From assembly GCF_011046895.1 (NCBI RefSeq), contig NZ_CP049250.1, forward strand, positions 1,524,501 through 1,588,500: 64,000 nt of DNA, in the 5' to 3' direction. The first letter of the stretch is position 1. Each line of letters starts with the position of its first letter. Made by a program: the position numbers and the translations under genes. This document shows, in pieces, positions 42,256 through 50,892 of the stretch. This DNA is from Rhizobium rhizoryzae. Lineage in GTDB: Bacteria; Pseudomonadota; Alphaproteobacteria; Rhizobiales; Rhizobiaceae. The notes under the pieces are model-generated. The model was not told where the DNA came from. It searched no databases and saw nothing but the letters and a program-made list of their open reading frames with translations.

Positions 42256-43305
42256 ATGGATGTCACAAGCACGCTTGAACCCGCAAAACCACTTCTGGAT
42301 ACGATCGGCCTCGTCTATGTCAGCGATGCGGAGCCGGGGATACGGCGCCTGCGCAGGGGCAAGGGCTTCTGCTACCGGATGCCCGACGGATCGCTTCTCT
42401 GCGAAGGACCCGAAAAACAGCGTATCTCGGCGCTCGGTCTTCCGCCAGCCTATGAAAATGTCTGGATCTGCCTGGACCCGAACGGCCATCTTCAGGCAAC
42501 CGGGCTGGATGCGCGCGGGCGGAAGCAATACCGTTATCACTCTGCGTGGCAGACCTTTCGCAGTGAGCTGAAATACGACCAGCTCGGTTCCTTCGCCGAT
42601 GCACTGCCGCGGATCCGGCGCCGGATCGAGCGCGATCTCCTGAATGGACTTGATCGGCAAGAGGCTGTGCTCGCGGCTCTGGTCTCGCTTCTGGATGTCA
42701 CGCACCTTCGCATCGGCAACCGGGCCTACGCCAAGCAGAACAAGACCTACGGGGCGACGACGCTTCTGAAGCGGCATATGAGCTTCAGCGAAGATGGAGT
42801 ACTGCTGAAGTTTACCGCCAAGGGTGGCAAGCGCGTGCGCCATACCATCCGTCATCCGAAGCTGCAGCGCCTGTTCGAGCAGATCGCCGATTTGCCGGGC
42901 CGGCAGCTTTTTTCCTGGCTGGATGAAGAGGGCGTGGCCCACCCTGTGGATTCCGGTCGCCTGAATTCCTATCTGGCGTCCTGCGCGGGCCTGACCGTTT
43001 CAGCCAAGACCTTTCGGACGTGGGGCGGCTCTCTCGCAGCCTTCACCGCAGCAACCCGCGCCGTAAAACAGGGTGAGAAGGTTCGCATCAAGATGCTGAC
43101 TCATGCCGCTTCCGAAAGGCTGCAGAACACGCCTGCCGTATGCCGAAACAGCTATATCCACCCGACGGTTCTTGCGCTCGCGGAAGACATTTCGCCGCTC
43201 CAGCGCCTTATGGAGAAACCTCTGGCCGCCGACGCAAAAGTGCGCGGCCTGCGCGCCGAGGAACAGTGGCTGCGCGCTTTCCTGAAGCTGTCGAACGCCG
43301 GATGA
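42256..43305 (+). CDS. DNA topoisomerase IB (poxvirus-like type)
   Basis: 349 residues. Relaxes supercoils through a 3'-phosphotyrosine intermediate without ATP. YRYHSAWQTFRSELKYDQL, VTHLRIGNRAYAKQNKTYGATTLLKRHM (catalytic Arg and Lys region), FRTWGGSLAAF and the active-site Tyr in VCRNSYIHP are present. ATG 42256 is chosen over TTG 42247 because the latter overlaps the promoter -10; no ribosome-binding site precedes it, in line with a nearly leaderless message. Bacterial homologues are scattered and their role is poorly known. Confidence 0.88.
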   Translation: MDVTSTLEPAKPLLDTIGLVYVSDAEPGIRRLRRGKGFCYRMPDGSLLCEGPEKQRISALGLPPAYENVWICLDPNGHLQATGLDARGRKQYRYHSAWQTFRSELKYDQLGSFADALPRIRRRIERDLLNGLDRQEAVLAALVSLLDVTHLRIGNRAYAKQNKTYGATTLLKRHMSFSEDGVLLKFTAKGGKRVRHTIRHPKLQRLFEQIADLPGRQLFSWLDEEGVAHPVDSGRLNSYLASCAGLTVSAKTFRTWGGSLAAFTAATRAVKQGEKVRIKMLTHAASERLQNTPAVCRNSYIHPTVLALAEDISPLQRLMEKPLAADAKVRGLRAEEQWLRAFLKLSNAG

Positions 43306-43330
43306 TCGACTGAGCTTGATGATTGATACG

Positions 43331-43359
43331 AAAAAGGCCGCTACGGAAGCGGCCTTTTT
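43331..43359. terminator. Bidirectional terminator between topoisomerase IB and PfpI genes
   Basis: AAAAAGGCCGCT-ACGGA-AGCGGCCTTTTT: a 12-bp perfect arm pair with A and T runs, working for both convergent genes. Confidence 0.9.
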
Positions 43360-43376
43360 GCTAGACGTTGAGATGC

Positions 43377-43937
43377 TCAGGCAGCCTGACGCTTGTGGCG
43401 ACCTTCCTGGACCTCTTCTACGATCTTTGCCACGAAGGCCTGAAGATCTTTCGGGGAACGGGATGTGATGATGCCGTTATCGGTCACGACTTCCTTGTCT
43501 TCCCAGGACGCGCCCGCGTTTTTCACGTCGGTCTTGATCGAATGGTAAGAGGTCGCCTTGCGGCCGCGCAGAGCATCGGCCTCTACCAGCAGCCATGGGC
43601 CATGGCAGATAGCCGCAACCACCTTGCCGGTCTTGATGAAGTTGCGGACGATGTCGACCGCCTTTTCTTCCGTGCGGAGGATATCCGGGTTGATCTGCCC
43701 GCCCGGGATGACCAGCGCGTCATAGTCATCGTGCTTGACCTGATCGACCGTGATATCAACCGGTACGGTGTCGCCCCAATCCTTCTCGTCCCAGCTCTTG
43801 ATTTCGCCGGGCTTCAGCGAGGCGATCTTTACATCTGCACCATGCCTGCGCAGCTCTTCCAGAGGCACGCGCAGTTCAGAGCGCTCATAGCCGTCGGTTG
43901 CGAGAATAAGAATACGTGCGGAACCAATGTCAGTCAT
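43377..43937 (-). CDS. DJ-1/PfpI family protein (YhbO-like)
   Basis: 186 residues, class I glutamine-amidotransferase-like fold. The nucleophile elbow VAAICHGPWLL carries the reactive Cys; Glu in DGYERSEL and VIPGGQINPDILR are conserved. The family includes proteins described as proteases, deglycases or glyoxalases; activity cannot be assigned. ATG 43937 (TDIGSARILILA) is preceded at some distance by AAAGGA; the frame extends to 43976. It follows the 65-residue gene by 35 bases and probably shares its EcfG-type promoter. Confidence 0.87.
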   Translation of the reverse strand: MTDIGSARILILATDGYERSELRVPLEELRRHGADVKIASLKPGEIKSWDEKDWGDTVPVDITVDQVKHDDYDALVIPGGQINPDILRTEEKAVDIVRNFIKTGKVVAAICHGPWLLVEADALRGRKATSYHSIKTDVKNAGASWEDKEVVTDNGIITSRSPKDLQAFVAKIVEEVQEGRHKRQAA

Positions 43938-43972
43938 ATTTATATAATCCTTTGTCAGTGATTGAACTTGTG

Positions 43973-44170
43973 TCAAGGACGTCCGGTCGAAAGGTCACGA
44001 CCATTGATGGAAGCCGGTACGCTGATTTGATCGCGCGGCCTGCGTGGGAAAGGCAGGCTCACGCTTTCCGGTGAGACAACATGCAAGTGCGGGCGATCAG
44101 CACCTGTTGGCCTGTCCACCTTGCCGCTTTTGCTCCAGAACTTTCTCAAGCGTTTCACCAGATTTTCCAT
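43973..44170 (-). CDS. Small basic protein, unknown
   Basis: 65 residues, Arg/Lys-rich (MENLVKRLRKFWSKSGKVDRP), no membrane helix, no known domain. ATG 44170 has GGAG 7 bases upstream. An EcfG-type promoter lies 61-86 bases upstream. First gene of a probable two-gene operon with the PfpI-family protein. Reality is supported by promoter and ribosome-binding site only. Confidence 0.6.
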   Translation of the reverse strand: MENLVKRLRKFWSKSGKVDRPTGADRPHLHVVSPESVSLPFPRRPRDQISVPASINGRDLSTGRP

Positions 44171-44230
44171 CGTCGTTCTCCCATGACCATCTGTGGTGGC
44201 GAAGATCTTTCTGCCTTCTTGCGGTGATCA

Positions 44231-44256
44231 AACCCGCAAAGTGTAATTTAGGTTCC
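44231..44256 (-). promoter_or_regulatory. EcfG-type promoter of the 65-aa/PfpI operon
   Basis: Minus strand GGAAC (44256-44252), 17 bases, GGTT ending at 44231. Confidence 0.65.
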
Positions 44257-44280
44257 TGTTAAAAAACGGATCCGATGTCG

Positions 44281-44305
44281 GGAACAAAGTTGGCAGGCCA
44301 ACGTT
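44281..44305 (+). promoter_or_regulatory. EcfG-type promoter of the caa3-type oxidase operon
   Basis: GGAAC (44281-44285), 16 bases, CGTT (44302-44305): exact consensus, 61 bases before the coxB ATG. It is back-to-back with the divergent promoter at 44231-44256. Confidence 0.7.
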
Positions 44306-44365
44306 TACGGGCATTGGTGCGGTCATCAGGGATGATCAAACTTTCTCTGATTGAGCCGGGGCAGT

Positions 44366-45415
44366 ATGAATGTTGAGCGATTGGCAGGGGCGGCCAACCG
44401 ATCACGAGAGGTGATCCATCACCTCCGTCTTGTTTCTCTTGCAATTTGTCTTCTTGCCCTGAGTTCGTGCAGCGGCGTTCAATCGGCGCTCGATCCTGCT
44501 GGTCGGGAAGCGGAAGCGGTCGCGACCCTGTTCTGGGTCATGGTTGCAGGCGGTGGCCTCATCTGGCTCTGCGTCATGGGTGCCTTTCTGTTTGCCGGTC
44601 GCTTCAAGACGCAACCGCTGACCGAACGCCGCGCAGGCGGCATCATCGTCTTTGGTGGCGTTGCCTTTCCCGTTGTGGTGCTGGCGGGCCTGATTGCCTA
44701 TGCAGTCTGGTTGATGCCTGCCATGCGGCCCTGGTTTGCGGGCGAGGGCGAAGGTTTGCGCCGCATTGAAATCACCGCCGAGCAATATTGGTGGCGAGTC
44801 CGTTACCTCGATGACAAAGGGCAGGTGCTGCGCGAGAGCGCCAATGAAGTGTTCATGCCGGTCGATGAGCGCGTGCTGTTCGTCCTCAAGGCAAAGGACG
44901 TCATCCATTCCTTCTGGATTCCCTCGCTTGGCGGAAAGATGGATGCCATTCCGGGACGAATGAACAATCTTCAGCTCGAAGCCACGAAGACCGGCAGCTA
45001 TCGTGGCGTCTGTGCTGAGTTCTGTGGCACGGCTCATGCGCTGATGGCCTTCACCGTCGAGGTTCTGGAAAAGCAAGCGTTCGAGGACTGGCTGCAGCCC
45101 AAGGCGAGCCCAACGCCGGTTTCAGCGGCCCAAACACCCGATGCCGGGGGGCTTGACGCGTTCCTCAAGAACGGGTGCGGGGCCTGCCATGCGATTGATG
45201 GCACGCAAGCGCAAGGTGCTATCGGACCCAATCTGACCGGTTTCGGGACACGGCCAACGCTTGCCGCCGGAACCTTACCCAATACGACCGGTCACCTGAT
45301 CCGCTTCATCAAGACCCCTGATCTCATCAAGCCGGGCGTCAATATGCCCTCTTACAACATGCTGCCACAGGCGGAAGTCGAGGCGATCAGCCTTTACCTG
45401 AAAGGACTGAAATGA
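44366..45415 (+). CDS. coxB: caa3-type cytochrome c oxidase subunit II with fused cytochrome c
   Basis: 349 residues, probable lipoprotein (LALSSC lipobox, Cys at ~31). Two membrane helices (~50-75, ~92-115) precede the CuA domain: VIHSFWIPSLGGKMDAIPGR (His ligand) and GVCAEFCGTAHALM (C-x3-C-x3-H-x2-M). A C-terminal cytochrome c domain (~265-349) has CGACH and the axial Met in VNMPSY. The fused heme makes it caa3-type. ATG 44366 overlaps no gene and is first of the operon. Stop overlaps the subunit I gene as ATGA. Confidence 0.92.
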   Translation: MNVERLAGAANRSREVIHHLRLVSLAICLLALSSCSGVQSALDPAGREAEAVATLFWVMVAGGGLIWLCVMGAFLFAGRFKTQPLTERRAGGIIVFGGVAFPVVVLAGLIAYAVWLMPAMRPWFAGEGEGLRRIEITAEQYWWRVRYLDDKGQVLRESANEVFMPVDERVLFVLKAKDVIHSFWIPSLGGKMDAIPGRMNNLQLEATKTGSYRGVCAEFCGTAHALMAFTVEVLEKQAFEDWLQPKASPTPVSAAQTPDAGGLDAFLKNGCGACHAIDGTQAQGAIGPNLTGFGTRPTLAAGTLPNTTGHLIRFIKTPDLIKPGVNMPSYNMLPQAEVEAISLYLKGLK

Positions 45416-47931
45416 CCGGCAAGCTTGGCCCCCTCCTTCCGCAGGATCAACGCGAGGCGCAGGATAAGCGCCTGCGCGACGTGTGGAAAACCCCCTCGGG
45501 CTGGCGCTACTGGACATCGGTCAACAATAGCGAAATCGGCCTGTGGTACGGCTGTACGGCCTTCATATTCATGCTGTTTGCAGGCGTTCTCGCGCTCTTG
45601 ATCCGGCTTCAGCTTGCCGTTCCAGATAATACCTTTCTCAGCGCCAATTTTTTCAATCAGGCCTTCACCCTGCATGGCACGGTGATGATGTTCCTGTTTG
45701 CGGTGCCGATTTTCGAAGCCGTCGCGATCTTTCTTTTGCCGTCGATGCTTGGCGCGCGCGAGCTTCCGTTTCCTCGGCTATCCGCCTTCGGCTTCTGGAG
45801 CTTTGCGATCGGTGGTGTTTTCGTTTGTGGCTCGATCTTCTTCGGTGCTGCACCCAATAGCGGCTGGTTCATGTATCCGCCGCTTGCAACCGACAAGGAG
45901 CAGACGGGCATTGGTGCCGATATCTGGCTACTTGGGTTATCCTTCATCGAAGTGGCATCAATCGCTGCTGCCGTGGAACTCATCGTCGGCATCATGAAGT
46001 GCCGCGCTCCCGGCATGCGCGTCAACATGATGCCGCTCTTTGCCTGGTACCTGCTTATCGTGGCAGGCATGATCCTGTTTGCCTTTCCGCCACTGATTGC
46101 GGGCGACCTGCTGTTCGAGATGCAGCGCATGTTCGACTGGCCCTTCTTCGATGCGGAGCGCGGTGGTGATCCGCTCTTGTGGCAGCACCTTTTCTGGATT
46201 TTCGGCCACCCGGAAGTCTACATCATCTTCCTGCCAGCCATCGCGCTGATGGCGATGATCGTGCCGACCTTCTCGCAGCGACCCATCGTCGGCTATTCCT
46301 GGATCGTTCTGGCGGCGGTGGGCACCGGCTTCCTGAGCTTCGGGCTCTGGGTCCACCACATGTTCACCACCGGCCTCCCGCAAATTTCGCTGGCCTTCTT
46401 TTCAGCCGCATCGGAAGCGGTTGTCATCCCCACCGGCGTGCAGATCTTCGTGTTCATTGCCACCATGCTGGCGGGCCGGGTCATCTTTTCGGTACCAATG
46501 CTGTTCGGGGCAGGGGGCCTTGCCATCTTTATCATCGGCGGCCTGACCGGCGTCATGGTGGCGCTGGTGCCTTTCGACTGGCAGGCACACGATACCTATT
46601 TCATCGTTGCTCACCTGCACTATGTGCTCATCGGTGGCATGCTGTTTCCGGTCACGGCGGGCATCTATTATTTCTACCCCTTCTTCAACGGCAAGAAGCT
46701 CTCGGATGCCTGGGGCAAGATCGCCTTCTGGCTGATGTTCGTGGGCTTCAACGTCGCCTTCTTCCCCATGCATTTCGCCGGCTTGCGCGGCATGCCCCGG
46801 CGAGTGTTCACCTATCCCGCCGAGATGGGATGGGACTGGTTCAACCTCATCTCCACCGTCGGCGCCTTCGTCTTTGCGGCCGGCTTCCTGATCGTGGTGG
46901 CCGATGTTGTACGGCCAAAGACCAGACAGGCGCCAGCCAAGCCCAATCCATGGAATGCGGGCACGATGGAGTGGTTGAACCAGCATGAGGAAAGCTGGGG
47001 CATTCGCTCAATTCCCATCATTAAAAGCAGGTATCCGCTGTGGGATCAGCCTGATCTGCGAAAGAACATCGAGGATGGCCGCTACTATCTGCCAGACGCA
47101 GAGACGGGCCATCGCGAAACGCTGGTGACATCAGTGCTGGATGGTGCGCCACAGCAGGTTTTGCGCGTCGGAGGGTCATCCTATGTCACGATGATCGCCG
47201 CGTTCCTGCTAGGCGGTGTCTTCATTGCACTCACCTACGAATGGTGGTGGACCACGATCATCTGCGCCATCGGCACATTGATTGCCATTCTCTACTGGCT
47301 GTGGACGGGGACGGCGCAGATCCCGGAAGCAGAGATGCGCGATGCAGGACTTGGGGAACGCTTTCCGCTCTATGTATCCGGCCCCGCATCCGTCGGCTGG
47401 TGGGCAATGTTCATCACCATGGTGGGTGATGGCACCGCATTTGCGAGCCTGATCTTCGGCTATTTCTTCTATTGGACGATCCATGATGATTTCACGGGAG
47501 GGCAGGTCGGTCCAGGCTGGCAATGGCCGCTGGCGGCAGCGGCGCTGTTCGTGATTGCCTGGGGCTGCATGCTTCTGGCGCGCTTTGCCAACACGCGCAA
47601 TCTCGCCTCCACGATGCGGCTATCGATTGCTGTCTCCTTCCTGCTGACGATCGCCGGTGTCGCAGCCGGTCTGATGGGGCCTTACCAGCATGCCATGGAG
47701 CCGACATTGCATGTGTACCCCGCCACCGTCTGGATCCTCGCAATCTGGACCTCGACGCACGGCGCGGTGGCTCTCATCATGCAACTCTATTGTCTGGCAC
47801 GCAGCTATGCCGGCTACCTGACGGCAGACTACGATCAGGATCTCTGCAATGTGGTGCTCTATTGGCACTTCATGGTGTTTACCGCCGTGGTGACCTATCT
47901 CACCATCGGCCTCTTCCCGGAACTGAGGTGA
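45412..47931 (+). CDS. coxA: Cytochrome c oxidase subunit I/III fusion
   Basis: 839 residues. Residues ~1-560 are subunit I: LHGTVMMFLFAVPIFEA (heme a ligand His), WQHLFWIFGHPEVYIIFLPA (CuB His and the cross-linked Tyr), VHHMFTTGLP (CuB His pair) and HDTYFIVAHLHYVLIGG (heme ligands). Residues ~610-839 are subunit III: MRDAGLGERFPLYVSGPASVGWWAMFITM...FASLIFGYFFYW and YWHFMVF near the end. The I-III fusion is known for caa3/ba3-like CoxN-type oxidases in proteobacteria. It forms the catalytic core with the coxB product. Confidence 0.93.
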   Translation: MTGKLGPLLPQDQREAQDKRLRDVWKTPSGWRYWTSVNNSEIGLWYGCTAFIFMLFAGVLALLIRLQLAVPDNTFLSANFFNQAFTLHGTVMMFLFAVPIFEAVAIFLLPSMLGARELPFPRLSAFGFWSFAIGGVFVCGSIFFGAAPNSGWFMYPPLATDKEQTGIGADIWLLGLSFIEVASIAAAVELIVGIMKCRAPGMRVNMMPLFAWYLLIVAGMILFAFPPLIAGDLLFEMQRMFDWPFFDAERGGDPLLWQHLFWIFGHPEVYIIFLPAIALMAMIVPTFSQRPIVGYSWIVLAAVGTGFLSFGLWVHHMFTTGLPQISLAFFSAASEAVVIPTGVQIFVFIATMLAGRVIFSVPMLFGAGGLAIFIIGGLTGVMVALVPFDWQAHDTYFIVAHLHYVLIGGMLFPVTAGIYYFYPFFNGKKLSDAWGKIAFWLMFVGFNVAFFPMHFAGLRGMPRRVFTYPAEMGWDWFNLISTVGAFVFAAGFLIVVADVVRPKTRQAPAKPNPWNAGTMEWLNQHEESWGIRSIPIIKSRYPLWDQPDLRKNIEDGRYYLPDAETGHRETLVTSVLDGAPQQVLRVGGSSYVTMIAAFLLGGVFIALTYEWWWTTIICAIGTLIAILYWLWTGTAQIPEAEMRDAGLGERFPLYVSGPASVGWWAMFITMVGDGTAFASLIFGYFFYWTIHDDFTGGQVGPGWQWPLAAAALFVIAWGCMLLARFANTRNLASTMRLSIAVSFLLTIAGVAAGLMGPYQHAMEPTLHVYPATVWILAIWTSTHGAVALIMQLYCLARSYAGYLTADYDQDLCNVVLYWHFMVFTAVVTYLTIGLFPELR

Positions 47932-47935
47932 AGCG

Positions 47936-48319
47936 ATGAAGAGCTTCATTCCGCGCGAAGTCGAAACATTGTGGACGTTGTTCACGGCCCCTGCCGTGTG
48001 GGCGCTCCACTTTCTTGTCTGTTATGTTGCCGCCGCCATCTACTGCGCCAAACCCGGATTTCTCGGGCTTGGTTTTCTGGACCTTCGATGGTTGCTTGGC
48101 GGCCTGACATTTGTCGCGCTCGCCTTCATCGTGCTGGCAGGCTATCTCGCCTGGCGACAATGGGGGTTCGGCTCTGGCGATCCGCCCCATGACGAGCCGA
48201 CCCGCGATGACCGCAAGCTGTTTCAGGGGTTTGCCACGCTGCTTCTCTGCGGCTTGAGTTTCGTGGCCGTGATCTATACCGCAATTCCGCTGATCTTTCT
48301 GGCGGAGTGTCAATCATGA
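47936..48319 (+). CDS. Membrane protein of the oxidase operon, unknown
   Basis: 127 residues with three hydrophobic segments (~17-40, ~48-72, ~100-120) separated by a charged loop (GDPPHDEPTRDDRKLF). Not recognised as a known subunit. It starts 4 bases after the I/III fusion stop and overlaps ctaG as ATGA, so it is made with the complex and may be an accessory subunit or assembly protein. Confidence 0.8.
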   Translation: MKSFIPREVETLWTLFTAPAVWALHFLVCYVAAAIYCAKPGFLGLGFLDLRWLLGGLTFVALAFIVLAGYLAWRQWGFGSGDPPHDEPTRDDRKLFQGFATLLLCGLSFVAVIYTAIPLIFLAECQS

Positions 48320-48957
48320 CCGTCAAGCGATCGTGCCTTGTCGCCGGATTGCTGATCGTGGCGCTTGCCTGGCTTTTGCTTGCACTCGGCGACAAGACAT
48401 CCTTTTCCATCCATATGATCGTGCACATGGCGGTGGTCGCCGCTGCCGCACCATTCATGGCCTATGGAATGGCGGGAGGCAGTCTCGATTTCGTATCGCG
48501 TAGTCGCGTACTCACGCCCGTCACGGCCTCCATGCTGGAACTGGTCACCGTCTGGGGGTGGCATTTGCCTGCCGCGCGTGAATGGGCCGAAACATCAATG
48601 CTGGCTCGAGTTCTCGAACAGACATGCTTCCTCAGCGCCGGATTGATCCTGTGGCTTGCATGTCTTGGCGGCACCGACCCCGAACGTGACAGCAAGCGGT
48701 TGGGCGGCGTTCTGGGCCTGCTTTTCACCTCCATGCACATGACACTCCTGGGGGCGCTTCTGGCGTTGTCGCCGCGTCCGCTTTACGGGGCCGGTGAAGT
48801 CACCTGTTTCGGGATCGTGCTGTCGGCCGGTCAGGACCAGCAGATCGGCGCGGTCATCATGCTGATGGTTGGAGCGGCCGTCTATCTTGCCGGTGGTGTT
48901 GCGCTGCTTGGGCGCACGCTGCGTGAACCTGAACCAAACCCCCTGGGAGATCGCTAA
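48316..48957 (+). CDS. ctaG: Cytochrome c oxidase assembly protein, CtaG (caa3) type
   Basis: 213 residues with about six helices, of the Bacillus caa3_CtaG family rather than the Cox11-like CtaG. HMIVHMAVVAAAAPFMAYG, VWGWHLPAAREWAETS, LLFTSMHMTLLGALLALSPRPLY and DQQIGAVIMLMVGAAVYLAGG hold the conserved His and Met residues proposed to handle copper. ATG 48316 overlaps the previous stop; GTG 48307 is the alternative. Confidence 0.88.
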   Translation: MTVKRSCLVAGLLIVALAWLLLALGDKTSFSIHMIVHMAVVAAAAPFMAYGMAGGSLDFVSRSRVLTPVTASMLELVTVWGWHLPAAREWAETSMLARVLEQTCFLSAGLILWLACLGGTDPERDSKRLGGVLGLLFTSMHMTLLGALLALSPRPLYGAGEVTCFGIVLSAGQDQQIGAVIMLMVGAAVYLAGGVALLGRTLREPEPNPLGDR

Positions 48958-50006
48958 TGGTCGTTCGCTGGAAACACGTCCTTCTTGCTTTTCTGGCCGC
49001 GGTTATCCTGGGCTTCGGGTTTGCCTGGTCAGGGCTGATGGGCGTTGGAGCACGCAGCGGGCATTGGGCGGTCACGGACTGGTTTCTCCACTGGGTGATG
49101 CGCAACTCGGTCCGAACAGCCGCCCTGCAAACCGAGCCGCCGCCTTTCGATAATCCCGAAATGCTGAAACTGGCCGCCGGACATTATGAGCAGGGCTGCG
49201 CCTTCTGCCATGGGTCTCCGGCTGAGGAGCGCTCCGCTGTGTCCCGCAACATGCTGCCCGAACCTCCCGACCTGAAAGAAAAGGTACCTGAGTGGACGAA
49301 AGCTGAGCTGTTTCACATCGTTCAAGACGGCGTGCGTTTCACCGGCATGCCTGCGTGGCCAGCCCCGCATCGGGAAGACGAGGTGTGGTCGATGGTGGCG
49401 TTTCTCGAGCAGGTTCCGCAGATGTCGGCGGAGGATTATCGCCAGTTGGCCGGGCTGGATGTGACTGGCGGCAGCAATGCCGTGCTGGACTGCCAGTCCT
49501 GCCACGCGCCAGAGCGACTGAACGGTAAAAGCCTGATTCCAAGCCTCGCTGGTCAATCGGAAACCTATTTGCGGGAAAGCCTGTTTGCCTATGCGGATGG
49601 TCGACGTCTGAGCGGCGTGATGCAAACGGCGATTGCCGGTTTGTCGAAAGAACAATTGGCGTCTCTCGCCAGAGACTATGCCAGCATGCAGCGTGGTAGC
49701 GTCGCAAACCATGACGCCAATCCTCGAGGAGCTGATATCGATAAGGGCCGCGAACTTGCTGAAAAGGGGCGAGCGGCAGATCGCATTCCGGCGTGTCTCA
49801 CCTGCCACGAGCGGGCGGATGGTAACCCGAGTTACCCCAAGCTTTCAGGCCAGAGTGTGCCTTATCTGACCAATCAGCTACGCCTGTTCCGTCAGGAGCA
49901 CCGTGGAGGAACTGTTTTTGGGCACCTCATGCTTCCAGTGGCGAACAATCTGACCGACGCAGACATCGAGAATGTCAGCGCCTATTTCGCGTCGAAACAA
50001 GAATGA
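48957..50006 (+). CDS. Membrane-anchored triheme cytochrome c
   Basis: 349 residues with an N-terminal membrane anchor (~7-27) and three CxxCH sites: CAFCH, CQSCH and CLTCH, so three c-type domains of about 100 residues each. Distal Met candidates lie in FTGMPAWP, SGVMQTAI and HLMLPV. It overlaps the ctaG stop by one base (taATG) with GGGAGA upstream, and is the last gene of the operon; it probably delivers electrons to the caa3-type oxidase, perhaps from a cytochrome c pool or an alcohol/sugar dehydrogenase (inference). Confidence 0.9.
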   Translation: MVVRWKHVLLAFLAAVILGFGFAWSGLMGVGARSGHWAVTDWFLHWVMRNSVRTAALQTEPPPFDNPEMLKLAAGHYEQGCAFCHGSPAEERSAVSRNMLPEPPDLKEKVPEWTKAELFHIVQDGVRFTGMPAWPAPHREDEVWSMVAFLEQVPQMSAEDYRQLAGLDVTGGSNAVLDCQSCHAPERLNGKSLIPSLAGQSETYLRESLFAYADGRRLSGVMQTAIAGLSKEQLASLARDYASMQRGSVANHDANPRGADIDKGRELAEKGRAADRIPACLTCHERADGNPSYPKLSGQSVPYLTNQLRLFRQEHRGGTVFGHLMLPVANNLTDADIENVSAYFASKQE

Positions 50007-50035
50007 TCCGACGCAGCACAGGACGTTCAGGCCGC

Positions 50036-50113
50036 TCAAACCGGCACGATGAACATGTAGCAAGCTGCGACTGCGAAAACGAAACTGGCGGCTTCAACCC
50101 ATTCGCGTGACAT
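50036..50113 (-). CDS. 25-residue single-helix micro-ORF
   Basis: MSREWVEAASFVFAVAACYM then FIVPV: 25 residues with one hydrophobic helix and an acidic start. ATG 50113 is preceded by AGGGAGA at good spacing. It faces the cytochrome c gene tail to tail with a 29-base gap. Small one-helix proteins accompany several terminal oxidases, but this one is on the opposite strand, so the link is speculative. Confidence 0.4.
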   Translation of the reverse strand: MSREWVEAASFVFAVAACYMFIVPV

Positions 50114-50227
50114 GACGACTTCTCCCTGACTGTGTGTCCTCAAAACGCTCCTTCCGTTTTCAGGTTCCACAGAATTGCCACAGGTGTGAAGAATGGGCCG
50201 AAACTCTGTCTGAAAAATGACAGTCTC

Positions 50228-50494
50228 TTAAGAATTTGCAGCCATATGGCGGGCCCGTGCTGCCTCTACAATGGACCGGATCTCGCGTGCCATTCCTGCC
50301 TCGAGCACCAGGCCTTCGGTCGGGATGACGCCCGGATCTTCCTCGTGATTTTTATAGCTCGCGTCATCGCGGATACTGGCGATGAAGCGGTCAATGGCGC
50401 GGTCTCCGCCCATGAGCGCTGCAACGAGGTCTATCATCAGCTCTCGATGTGCATTCACGCGTCCTTCGAGTTCTTCCGGTGTCAAAGCGGTCAT
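50228..50494 (-). CDS. Small conserved-looking protein, unknown
   Basis: 88 residues, soluble, mainly helical (TPEELEGRVNAHRELMIDLVAALM, then VLEAGMAREIRSIVEAARARHM). No known motif. ATG 50494 has AGGAG 8 bases upstream; the longer frame to 50632 lacks support and would run into the divergent promoter. It is divergent from the 92-residue gene under an EcfG-type promoter. Confidence 0.65.
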   Translation of the reverse strand: MTALTPEELEGRVNAHRELMIDLVAALMGGDRAIDRFIASIRDDASYKNHEEDPGVIPTEGLVLEAGMAREIRSIVEAARARHMAANS

Positions 50495-50556
50495 TCGTGG
50501 CTCCTTCGATTGAGAAGTGACTGCATCGGAGCGAGATAGTGCCCTGCAGGGATTTG

Positions 50557-50582
50557 GGAACAATGCCGTAAACAGCTGAGTT
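50557..50582 (+). promoter_or_regulatory. EcfG-type promoter of the 92-aa/lipoprotein operon
   Basis: GGAAC (50557-50561), 17 bases, AGTT ending at 50582, 31 bases before the ATG at 50614. The -10 is weaker (A instead of C). Confidence 0.6.
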
Positions 50583-50613
50583 ACTCTGCAACACACTCTC
50601 TGGAGGACGCACA

Positions 50614-50892
50614 ATGGCAGGACATGCCGCACTGGGTGGAATTTCCCCGGGCAAGGACATTCGGGACCGTCTCATCCTTGCGCTTTACGCTCAACTCAAG
50701 GCGGAGCGCGATACGCGTGAAGCTCTTGAATATGTCATCCGAAAAGGCGCGATTTCGCCTGAGGTCCTGGAAGCAATCGCTGCCGATCCTATCCCCGGTG
50801 CCGCTGAGGCGGATATCGCAGCGGTCGACAAGATCGTCTCCATGGACCGAACGAAGACGCAAGGCCGTCATCAAGAGGAGCGAGCACAATGA
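50614..50892 (+). CDS. Small helical protein, unknown
   Basis: 92 residues, charged and helical (GKDIRDRLILALYAQLKAERDTREALEYVIRKG, then SPEVLEAIAADP). No recognised domain. GGAGGA lies 9 bases before ATG 50614, a strong site. Its stop overlaps the lipoprotein ATG as ATGA, so both are co-translated; glgX follows after 82 bases and could be read from the same EcfG-type promoter. Confidence 0.7.
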   Translation: MAGHAALGGISPGKDIRDRLILALYAQLKAERDTREALEYVIRKGAISPEVLEAIAADPIPGAAEADIAAVDKIVSMDRTKTQGRHQEERAQ

